Below are positions 38,501-51,200 of a stretch of 64,000 nt of DNA, piece after piece; within the stretch, counting starts at the first letter, position 1, and each line of letters starts with the position of its first letter. Made by a program: the position numbers and the translations under genes. The DNA comes from Nepenthes gracilis (taxonomy: Eukaryota > Streptophyta > Magnoliopsida > Caryophyllales > Nepenthaceae), in the NCBI GenBank assembly GCA_033239525.1, contig BSYO01000003.1, positions 744,001 through 808,000 of the forward strand, given 5' to 3'. The notes beneath the pieces were generated by a model. That model saw only the letters and a program-made list of their open reading frames with translations, had not been told where the DNA came from and searched no databases.

Positions 38501-41500
38501 ATGATGAAATCTTTTGGTCATCAGCAACATAACTTAAACTGATATTTTAAATGATGAGAAATCTACACAATTGCAACGTGTAAATACTCCAAATTGATGA
38601 AGTTTAACCAATAGAAAGAGAAATTATTGCAATACCATTAGACCAATAACTGTTGATCATACCAAATCCAATCTTTGGGATGCTGACAGTAATTGATGGG
38701 CCAAAAATAATCTTTGCTTAAGCTAAAGAAGCTAATTTATATGCAAAATAATGGCATTAAAGATCATGCTCTTTGCCTCAAATAAGCACCAACTCACAGA
38801 CAACGGAAGCTACCAGTAACCATCTCCTGCATTGCATTTTATGGTCCATAGATAAGGGCTGAGGCCTGATGCTGTTGTGAAACACAGTCCTTTTGGGAAC
38901 ACTTCACCAGGAAAAAAAATTAGAGTTCTCTATTCAAAAGCATTACTTACCGATTTTGGACTAAAAGAAACAAAGGTTTTTGGCTTCTTAACTTTTGTGT
39001 AGGGTATAGAAAGCAGATTTGAGTTGATTTTGGAATTCACTCAGATATGAGGCTTTTCACCTTTTTAATATGTACAATGGAGAGGGATTGGTTCAAATGC
39101 ATTTACCAATTTCTTAGTCAGAAAACATAGTTTTCTGGTTTCTTAACTTCTGTATAGGGTACAGAAAGTAGATTTTACTAAATTTACAGAACGTTCTCAT
39201 ATAGGAGAGGTTTTTCCCTTTTTAATAGTATGAAGGGGTAGAGTTGTTGAGACTTGGAACTGAGGTCAAGGGTGATCATTGGTTTGATGCTTCAGGCAAA
39301 ACCAATTCCCAGGGTGTGACAGCTGGTGTGTACAGGGCCCGGGTACATATTCACCGCGACATGCTAGTTTGGGCAAGTGCATAGTTAATAACCATGCTAC
39401 TCGATCACCCTGCTGGTGAGGGGCTGTTTCCCTTTGAAAAAGACATCGGCTTGCACCCAAAGGAGCCACGTGTGAGCTACGTGATCTGTGCACTACATCC
39501 CAAATAGACACCGAAAGTTCAGACCCAGAAACTGATATGGAAGCTCAAATATCTGAGTATTCAATACAAGTAATGAATACAGAGGTCTATACAGCTTAAA
39601 ATCCACAATCAATCAGCATCACAAACATTCAACATCATTGTACATCAAAATCATAATGAAGTGCAACAAAGAAATTCACACTGGATTTTAATGGAAAATG
39701 AAGACCCAACTAGGTAGGCAACCTTCAGGTTATGCAGGAACCCCTTGAAAGAAATTTCCACTATAAGAAAAATGTAAATTACAACTGGTGGTTATGATGC
39801 ACTCCCTCTTCTAACCGACTAACTCCTAAAATATAACTCCTACCCAAGAAACTCTTCTGATTAGCTCTCTTTTGCAATGCACACAGACCCTCCTGGTGCT
39901 TTTGCTTGTAGCTGGAGCTTTCCCTTCATGGTGCACTCAAGCTTCACCAACAAAGTCATAGAATTTAGAAAATTCTTGGGGGATATCAACGAGATGGAGC
40001 TTTAACTTTGCAGCTTCAAACTCAAATGATGTTAATCTCACAAGGATCTTTGAAGAAGAAGCAAGTGTGCTTTCAGTAATCACTAGAAAATGTTGCTCTT
40101 GCTCACAGTCCCATGCGACATAGATCTTCCAGTTTTCTACACTCAAGTGTGAAGAGAGTGATTCATAGCCAAAACTGAGCAGATACGCCACCAGAAATCA
40201 TGATGAAACAGCAGATGGAAGCTTCCCAAGCATGCTGCTGGCTTTTGGCTTGTGTCATTCACTTGCTGGCCAAAGTTGCTCGAGCTCCAATCTCACAACT
40301 ATCTCGCAATAGCCTCAGGCAATCCAAGTAATGAATGTTGTTCGAGCTCAAATCCCATGACTTGCTCGTGAAGCTCTTGGCTAGTCTATGACAGGTAAGT
40401 CGCTCGAGCACTAGAACCATTGCTCAAGCGCCACGGGTCCCAACAAGTCCACAATGCTCTTAGCTAATCCTTTGTGGGAAAGTTGCTCGACTTCAACAAA
40501 TAAAAAGTCTATGGAAGGAAAGGTGGTGTTCTCCATATAGCACTAAAACCATATCATTTTTTTTTGTGCTGGGCATGTCATTGCTGCCTATCAAAAAACT
40601 AGATTAGTCATGTGTGCTAAACAATATAGTTGCATTTTTAACTGTCATTATTCACAAATTAAACCAGTGGTAATTGCTGGAATTTGGCTTGTTATAAAAC
40701 AACCAATAGGTGGAAAAAAATGTCTTGAGGATACTTTTTGATTTTTCAACCTTAGGCATGTAGAGAACATAACAAAAACTGGACTCATTTTCTGAATTGG
40801 AAAGCAATTTCTGATTATCAACAAAAAACACTTGTCTCCAACTTTCTAGTGATGATAAAAATTCGGAATCACAAATAGAGCATTATCATTTTGCAACAAA
40901 AATGTTCCCATGGCTTTTACATGCTGGAATCAGGGTAGGGTTTGAAGTCATATTTATTCGAAAGGAATGATAATGGAGTGAATCTTCATTCTCAATGAAA
41001 TATTATATGATGTATATGGTCCATTGATTCAAGTAGATCATAAGATCACTTAGGGAAGCCAAACCTGTCAAATACCTTAAACAATGGTAAAAAAATCATT
41101 AAATACCCCCATTGGGAACTTAGCTATCTGACAGTTGGTATGGTATTTGATACCCATTAGATAATACCTATGTACAAAGGCTCATGGGCTATATCCACAA
41201 AAAAAAGTGTCATTACATTCCCAACATTTTATATCCAAACACAAGAACGAGAACAGAAGAAATAAGAATACAGTATTATCTTTGTAAAACAACAAATAAG
41301 AGACTGAAATCTTAAATGATTAAAAGGGGGTTGCCCTATCTTTTTGGTTCACGTTTCCAAGTATTATTTAGTATGCTATTATGCTATTAGAGAGTGAAAT
41401 CAAATACCTACACCAACAGCGAGCACTTGAAGAATTGAATATCTTGGTGAGGGTTCTGCATGGAATTCCCAGGGACTGTCCAAGAACAAATGCTTCTGAC

Positions 41501-42163
41501 AGCCCAATCATGCTAACAGCCATTGCCATATTGTTACATATTTTTGCAGCCTATATTACAAATGCACCATCAATGTATCATATTTAGGATTCCGGACAAA
41601 CACATCATAGAACAATGTACAACTGACTAAAGATTTCAATTCAAACATTCTCTTTAGGTATCATATACATGTTAGAAATCCAGAAAAGCAGATCATGGAA
41701 CATCATGTAGTTAAATAAAGCAACACAAGGCAACAAATTTTACTATGCCCATTCTTTATGATCATAAAAAAGCTTTAAGAAAGAGAAAAGGAAAGCATGT
41801 GTGTGTGGGTGGTGTGTGTGATTTACAGGGGAAAAGTGAAAATAGAAAACAGATACCTCATAACTATTACAAACATTAAGACAGAAATTTACCTCACCTC
41901 CCAATAGCAACCAGATGGCATTCCCATGCCAGGCATTCTCTTAAAATACATCAATTACCTCTAATAATAAACCCTAATGGTACTTTTGGTTACTAGAATA
42001 GAATAAGGTGGAAATAGAATAATTATTCCTAGGAAATAGAATAAGAAGGGAATATAATTGAAATTATTATTCCCATATTTGGTTATTGGAATAGAATAAG
42101 GTGAAAATTAGTATTTCATTGTTTTGTTTGTAAAATAGTATGGAGAATAAGGTAGGAATAGTG

Positions 42164-42214
<51 letters not shown>

Positions 42215-42218
42215 CGTA

Positions 42219-42254
<36 letters not shown>

Positions 42255-45200
42255 GGGAGGGAATAACTATTCCCACGTATGTGGGAATAAATATTTCATC
42301 GGAAATATTTATTCTCGGTTAAATTATAAGCAAACGGAGGAATATTTATTCCTCTGGGAATAAGGAAGGAATAGAAATTCTATTCCCTCCAACCAAACAG
42401 GGGGTAAGTGCCCATAACATGCCCAACATTTTCTGTGTGTACAACAAATGCTCTTAGATAAACAGAGCATCACCCATATACAAAGGACATGACAGGAACA
42501 AAGGACATATTTATCCTAATAGTCTAGAGACATTGAAGTTTGATGCTAGAAGATGCTGATTGCTTTTGTTGTACAGACACAGAAGGGTTAAATGTGCCTA
42601 ATAGCCATAAGCTTGGATTAAAGATGGTAAATGGGCCATGTCACACGTGATACAGCACAACCCAACCTGCCATGGGCAGTGCCAAGCCATGGGTTAGCTG
42701 GCCCGTGTGCCATGCCAGCTCGTGGCATACCAATTTCTTTTTTTAATAATCAACGGTCATATGACCATTGAATTGTCAAGTGACCATTGAAATTCAATGG
42801 TCACATGACCATTGTTGAGAGGGGAGTGAAGATCAGGGGACTTTTGCCCCCAAATTATTTTAAAAAAATTAAATTAAAAAAAAAACTATAAATATCCCCC
42901 CTCCCCCAGACATTCACACAACGCACACTCTCTCTACTCTCTATTAACTATTGACTCTCTTACAGTATAATAAGTGATATTAATGTGATACTGTAATATA
43001 CGAGTTTTAAATTATAATTTTGATAATAATTAATTAAGTTAAGAAAAGTGAAGTCTTAATATTAAAAGAAGAATTTGGGTTAAAGTCAATTTTAGATTAG
43101 GTCACATCGAGTCAAGTAACGCCTAATTGGCACCAGGCATGCGCACCTGTATGTTTTGGACAGAGGGCTGTATCCTCAATCAAGCTCTCCAAACTGAAGT
43201 TCTTTGGCATCCACAAAGAATAAATGATAAAGCACCATCCTTGAGGTCTCATGAGAGCTCATACTCTAGGCACATTTTTTCACAAGGAATCTTATTGTAT
43301 TTAGATTTAGATTTATCGGCCTTAGAATTCGGTCAAGATTTTATTTTGAGATAGGAGTTCATTTCATTGAGGTTTTTCTTTTTATATATATATAAAATTT
43401 GATTTGTTTCCTTGACAGAGCTGAGCTCAGTGCATAGACTAGGGGCAAGACAACTTAAGATTCCATTACACTTGACCTTAGTTGCCTCCATACTGGTCTC
43501 TTCCTCACCTCCCGTCAATACCCTAAAGTCTCCACCCTCTGTTCTGTCATTCTTCCCCTCCTTTTCCTCCTATGGAGTCAGTCCTCTTTCATTCCTGTCC
43601 TACACCACATTGGTTGCACATATTTGGAGTTTGGCCCACACAATACTTGGTGACATTTGGAGGCCACTATCCACCATTTCTGCCCCTCCCCCAGCCCCAT
43701 GAAATGGTCCTCCATCAATGGATGTCAGTTCAATATCAGTAATGTGATTTAAGGCACTTTCTTGAGATAAGATTACTTGAGTTCAAGGCCAAAAATAAGG
43801 ATGGAAACTCCTAAATACAGTAGGACTTACATAAATCCATATTAATTGTCTTTACAAACTAAATTTCTCCATCTAATCATACTATAATCAATATTAACAA
43901 TAGAAAAGAGGAAGGATAAGCTAACTAAATCTTAAAAAAAGAAGCATAGACAGCTTTGGGGGTGAGTAGGTTGGGCCAAAAGATGTCCATGATTAGGTCA
44001 GAACCCAATCAATCTCACAGATGTGACGACATGACAGAACCCACCCACAGCCCCAGGACTCTGCTCCCTCTCCACCCCCTCCCAACCAAAAGAACAAAGA
44101 GCATAATATTCCAAGGAACAAGAAAGATGAAGCAAAATCCTAATTATGCAAGAGAGGTGAAAGGAATTGTTTGCCATTGATCTAGCTGACATACAACCTC
44201 CACCCATTTAGTTGAAGAAGTTTGACGTATAACCATGAATTTTTTTTTCCCTTATTAGTGAATTACAGCTCTATTTATCTAACTTTAAATGACACGTGAT
44301 AAACATTAACCAAAAACAGCAGACACTTTGCAAATCCATAACAAGGAGATCAATAAAATGGAAAATTATACTAGTACTTGAACATCAGGTTTAAGTCACT
44401 GACATTTCCACCTGCCAGACAACTCACACAATGCTACCAGAAAAGCACTAATCAAGCCCTTCTTTTATGTTGCCCATCAAGCCGGATAATGTGGATGTAA
44501 CAAAGAAAAAGGCAAAACCAACAGCTATTAGCTGGTTAAATATTCCAGGGTTAATGCAAAAACCCTAGGTTTTCTGCTATTCTCAGGTTTTTTTTTTGGG
44601 GGGAGAGGAATGGACAATGGGATGGAAAGACACTTCCCCTAAAGTGTAGCACAACTAAAGCCAAGCAGTTTTCCATGTCAACCTAAGGAAAATCTCACAT
44701 TTATTAAACAGACCGAGATCCTTCAACCACTTCTTAAACTCATGTTGCTTCCACTTGCTAGTTGCCACAATTTCACAAAGATTGGGATTGTAACTCCCAA
44801 ACCACATATGTTTAATTGCTTTATAAATATATCCCTCACAACAAGAAAATGGATTTCACAGGCAATCAACTTGTATAATTTTAAATACGGCGGTTTTTGT
44901 ATCTATTTCAGCATCATGAGTTCTATTCAGGTTTGGAAATAGCACTGATAGAATCTAAGGAATTCATGGGAACTTACAGAACCATTTCCAGCTCCACCAC
45001 AGTAAATTGTCGCTTTTCCCATGGAAAGAAATAAGCATTCTGCCCCCAAATAAGCTTCCTTTGGACCCCCAACCTGGACAATAAGCCAATGTCAAATAAA
45101 GGATGACCTGGCACATGTGGCTCCACATCATGAAAAGTGGGTAGGCTGAGATTTATGCAGCCTTACACTTGCATTGTAAAAATAATGTTTGGTATGGTTT

Positions 45201-48200
45201 GAACTGCAAACCTCTAGGTCATAATAAGAAACCTCCAGGCCTATGTTTGTCACTTAACCATAGACAACGAAATAAATATATCTTCCCAAAACTTGAAAAA
45301 CAGAGAACACTATCAAATGTCATAATATGTTATTTATCTATGGCCACATGAATGTCCCCCATTGGCCAACCCAAAGTTCTCACATAGATCAAGAAATCAG
45401 AATGTTTATCTACAGCAGGTAATGCATCAGGCTCCCACATCGTGGGGTCTAAGGAATGTTAGATATAGGCAGCCTTACTCCTACATTACAAAAGAAGCTA
45501 TTTTTCTCCAAGTCATAATAGAGCAACCTTACTATTTACAGAAATCAGAATGCCTTCTATATTATTGGTAAATTCTTGCAGAAAGCTTCCATGCCTAGTG
45601 ATCAGGCTTGTGCTCACCAATTGATTGGATCAATCACCACCAGTAATGCAGTATGTTCTACATCACAGCAAGATATAGGCAAGTGGGATGTTTGGGGGCA
45701 TGTTATGGCCACAAGGATGGACATGGACCCAGCAACCGCATAGTTCTCTCGGTTATGTATGCAACTTAGCAGATTCAAAGGACTTGTAAACAGCAGAAAA
45801 TGACACAAGGCAAAACAATTAATATGTGCACTTAAAAGATAATACTTAGTATTAAAGCTATTACAATTCTCAATAGATGTCACTTACTCTTCCCATCCCT
45901 ATAAAATAGCTCTTTTCCACAGAATGTGATAGTGCCGATCATATGTTCTACTTCCAGATTTTGTGAAATCCTCCCCATATTTCTAAACTTGGATACAAAA
46001 TATCAAGGTTGAAAAGTCAAAGTAGTTCTTCTTTGTCAGAAAAGACATTGATGAAGATTGAGAGTTCCATGCTTTACATACTGGATCCAAGTGTTACATG
46101 AGGGCAGGTACCTACAGCTAAGCAACAATGACAAGAGAATGGTGAAGATGTGTGGCATCAGTAGGTTGTGTCAGTGGAATATGTCTGTGATTCATTATCC
46201 ATAATGAGTGTACTTAGAATTTAGCCTTAATTAGCCATTATTAGCCTTGATTATCATAATCCTTGTAATTATGCCGATTCACATTGTAATCTCCGTAATT
46301 ATGCCCATCAATCCCTCACAATCACGGCTGTATAATTCTTGTAATCACTCATATAATGGACGGCTCTCTCAATAGAAATGTATTAAGCATTTATGGTAAA
46401 TTTTTCAGGTTGTAACTTAAAATATAAGCAGCTGTGGGAGGTTAGATAGTCCTCCATAAAAATTGACACAATATATGAATCTATGCTGCAGGCACAATCT
46501 TTTTTCAAAATAGAAACATGCAATTATGAAAGATAGTTTCTACAGATAGGCAAGTAGTCGAAGTTAATATCCAAGGCCTTTCATATTCTAATTTTTAAGT
46601 CCGTGGAGTCAACAACAATTATATGAGAGATGTAAAGGAAAAACCTGAATAGTTAAATATGAGGCAAGTTGGACACAGGGATCAGAAAACAGGAAGGAAA
46701 GTGATGCAGGGAAGGGGGGTAAGTAGGGGAAGGAAAGGAGAAGAAATTTGGAGAAGGGGAAGAAACGGGAGAAGGAGAAATAGAGACAGGGAAGGGGGGA
46801 AAGTAGGGGAAGTGAATAAGAAAAAATTTGGAGAAGGGGAAAAAACAGGAGGAGGAGGATCAGAGAGAAGAGAAGTAGAGATCGAGAGAGAAAGAGAAAG
46901 AAATCACAATACTCAATATTTTATTCAACTCATAAATCATTCAAACAACAGAATTAGGGTCCTTATATAGAGAAACATTATTCCTATAATAATTTGGAAA
47001 CAAATATAATTTCCTAACTAAATATAATATAATTTTCTAAAATAAAAATAAAATCTCATCAAAAAAAATCTTACAATAAAATCTTTAAAATAAAATAAAA
47101 TCTAGTAAAATAAAATCTTTAAAATAAAATAAAATCTAATGAAATAAATCTTTCCTAATCAAATAAAATCAAATCTCTTCTAATTTGAAATATTTATGAT
47201 ATCGTCATTAATTCTCCTCAGATGGTTATGACTCGACCCCGTCGAGTGAAATTTTTGTAGTCAATTCCCTAACCACAAGTTGAGTGGCTGCATAATCCTC
47301 CGCCAACATCGATAGACACGTGTGAGTGGGGACTAAAATCTAACTGAGCTACCAATGCCTCCAGAAGGAATAGGACTTGGGCTTGGATATCGGTAAACTT
47401 ATTAACTCGAAAGAATTCTAAAAGATTCTGAGTCTAACTGTTAGAGTGTCTCACTAAAAATCCATGCATTCTAGGACTTTGGCCAACCAACCCAATGAAT
47501 AAGGAAACGCTGAACCGCTCTATCCCCGGTAAACATAATTTGCTCATCTAGAATAGTATCAATTTTATTTTTATGTGCCGGGAGGTAGAGAGTTGTGTAA
47601 GAGTGGGTGGATGTGCAATATGTGACGCATCTAGGGGTACATTAAATAGATTAATTAGTGTGTTAAAACTATCTTTATAAGCAATTAAATCTTCAATATT
47701 AAAAGTATTAAGAAAACCAAAATGAAATGGAATATTAATAACATATACATTTGATCCAATCCGCTGTAAAATTTTAAATGGAATAGCACTATGGGTTTGC
47801 AATTTAGAAACGGGCCTATGTAGGTGCAGCTCTGGCCTGATCTAAACCATAAAATAATCTCCAACATGAAATTCAACATACTTTTTATGCATATCAGCTC
47901 GAAATTTATATGATGTATTACTTGCTTTCAATTTTTTATTAATCTCAATGTGAAAGTCATGAAAGTGTTGTGCAAAAGTTTCAGCCGTTATAAATACACA
48001 AACATGTGGGGACATCGGGATAAGGTCTAATGATTTTTAGGGTTTGTAACCATACACAACTAAGAGAGAAGGTTCCGCACAGGAATTCATACTTTCTTAA
48101 AGAAATCCCTAACGAAGGAGTTTCTCAACTTGTCCCTAGAATTCAGCATGCTTAGTGAGATTCATCCTATAATAAGGTAAGTTTAGGAGAGATACACCCG

Positions 48201-51200
48201 GAACGAATTCAATAGCATGTTAAATGTTGTATAAAGGTGGTAAGTGATTGGGAAGGTCTTCGCGAAAGACATCTTGAAAGTTTTGGAGAACTTAACAAGT
48301 CTCATTAGGAATCAATATAAAAGAATTAGGAAAGGCTTCGAGAATAATAACAGCAAATACAATAGACTCACTTATAGCTACACTTTCAAACGCTATAGGA
48401 CTAATGATATGTAATCCTTTTGTCTCTACAACAGCCATTTCTTTATTGAGAGTCATTAGTATTGGGGGTAAAGAATAGATGTTAATTTTCTTCCCCTATG
48501 AACAAAAGAATAGAAATTAAAACGACTTTTGATTATGACATCCAAGTTGTATAGCCAAGTGCGTCCAAGAATGATATAACCGACGTCAATTGGTATAATA
48601 TTACACCAAATATGATTTTTGTACTCTAAAAATTGAATGGGTACAAGACCACGTTCTTTAACGGCTATAGAAGATGTGTCAATCCACGATACGTTATATG
48701 GATTAGGATGTGGGACAACTTTTAACCCCAAACGAGAAATAGTATTAGCCGAGACCGCATTGATATAACTACTGTTACCCACGATGATCTTGCAAGCCTT
48801 CTCATTCACTTTAATATAAGTATGAAAGATAACGATGCCAATTATCAGCATTTTTGGATTGCGTCAAAGTGTACGTACAACACCCAGAAATAGTATATCA
48901 GGGGAGGAAAAACGGGAGTCTAGACTAAAGAAATTGGTCCTGATGCAGACCACAAATATGTCAATATCATTACCATTTAAGTAATCCAACTCCTTTAACT
49001 TGGGTTCATATACTTGTTCTTTAAGAAGGTCCTCATTTATTCCGTCTTGTCCGTCAATAAATAAGGCTTTATTCGGACATTTGGAAAAAATATGCTCAAA
49101 ACCTTTACAATTGAAATACTGTATCTGAGAATTTTTTCTTGGGGTTTCAATACCATTTCCTCGAACTTCCTTTACAAGGGAAATTATGGATTGAGGGAGT
49201 CCTAAGACAGACTTAAAATTTGTAGCAACGGTATGCTACATTGATTGACGATACGGTATTCCGGTAACTAACTCAAAGTCTCGAACCAAATTATATGCAT
49301 AGTCTCCTGACATCCTCATGTAATCCTTATCGAAACCTACTAAACGTTATGACCTCATCCTTAATGATATGATATCTCATCCGAAAATTATCGAATTAAA
49401 TCACATACTCAATTATAGATCGATTACCCTGTCGAAGGGCATTCCATTAGTCTAGTAAGTTGTTACGGTATGAGCAAGGTAAATATTTCTCTAGAAAACG
49501 TCATTTTATTTCAGCTTAACTCCTGACAATGGCTGCCTAACGCCTAACAATGAGGTCCTCAATACTTTCTCAAAATAATTGAGTATTTTCAGTCAACTTA
49601 GGCTAGCAAACTAAACTCTCCGATCTTTCGACACGCCATACCATTCAAAAAAAAGGATCTATTTCTCGGACCCATTGAGTAAAAATTTGAGGGTTCAAGC
49701 AGCAGCCAAAAGTAAGACATCCAATTTGATATTTTTAAAGAGGTGTTTGTCCTAATCTCGCTCTTGATCATAGTATCGGGGCCTGTAATTGCATCTATGA
49801 GGTACTCAACTTTCTTGTTGTTGTCGGTATTCCAATTACAGGATGCATTAGAATTGTTAACATCTGATAAGCGAGGCCCTGTTTCTAAAGTGGCAATTTG
49901 GTTTGTTAGATCCAAAATCGTTTGTCAGGTAATGGCCAGGTCAGCTTGAATGGCAATTATATGGTTTTGCAATTATTATTGATTGATAGCTAATTGGACT
50001 AACTGTTGACTTAGAATTTCAAACTGGCTAGAGTTCATGATTAGGTTAAGGGCATTATCATAAATAATACGACCACTTCGTAAGTATATGAAATACCAAT
50101 ATAACTAACAGGATTGAGATCAATAAACAATTGAGTCAATCCAAGTCAATATGCTTTTTTTTTTTTTTTGGTGAGATTTCATATGGTTCAAATTATACAA
50201 ATAAGTATTATTAATCTATTACAATAAAGTAAGAATCACTTGTAATACAATTATATATCCCCTATAAAGGTAGTTATAAAAGCTGAAAGGGATGAAGGCC
50301 TTTTTTTTTAATAAGAAATAAAATAGCATACGCAAATAAAATTAAATTTTATTAAAGAAAAGCAAAAATATATTATCCAAGATAAAATGAAACGAATGCA
50401 CCTAAATATGAAAGATAATCTAAACCGCTTGTATGATTTGCCCTTGTATGATGAGAGCTTTTAGTCCACTGCCTCCGTTTGTTTTTTTTTTTATTTTTTG
50501 TTGTTTTTTTTATTGTCGCTCTCTCTCCTTTTTTTGTTTTGTGGTTTTTTTCTTTTTTTTTTTTTTGCTTCTCTTTTTTGTTGTTTTTTTATTTGTTTTT
50601 CTCACTCTTTTTATTTTTTTTTTCCTTTTTTTCCACTTTTTTGTTTTTTTTTCTTTTTTATTTTTCTTTTGTCTAATGCCCCTATCTTTCAGCAAACCCA
50701 CAATAAGGTTTGCTAAAACAGAACGCAACAAGGGTGGGGCTTTTGCTTCTAGTGTCACACTCTTGTTTCAAGCAATGACGGCAATGACAGCAAAGAGCGC
50801 TTTGTCTTTCAAATGGCGAAGGTGATGACAAAGATGACGTGACAATGACAAAGACGACGATGAAGATGAAGACGAAGATGGAGGCGAAGATGAAGGTGAA
50901 AACGAAGACAAAGAGGACGGAGATGTAGAAGATGAAGACCAAGATGAATCGGCACATACTGATTCATGACTTCCTCTCCGTTAGAGATCTCAAAAAAAAC
51001 AAAAAATTCTTTCTGAAGAAACGTCAGCGTGGCCGAGAGGGCATAGGTTGGGCTTAGGCTCAGGCATCCGGGTTAAGGTTTGATTTAATTGATGGTGGTG
51101 GAACTTGGGCGCTGGGTGGTGGTCGTTCAGGGCTTACAAGGGTTTGGAGGGTTGTTTTGGGCGTGATTCGTCTTGGCAACAGCGATGGGAGAGGTGGTGA

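Noticed and set aside
43127..43702. Plus-strand frames of 75-96 codons considered as hAT transposase exons
   Set aside because: No hAT dimerisation or zinc-finger motif could be seen in any frame.
46659..46970. 103-codon Arg/Glu/Gly-rich frame
   Set aside because: It is the reading of the purine-rich LTR end; the homologous LTR at 51593-51808 gives a similar spurious frame.
50433..50825. Open frames rich in phenylalanine on the plus strand and lysine on the minus strand
   Set aside because: They follow a T-rich low-complexity tract in the gypsy leader. Several overlapping frames are open for the same compositional reason.
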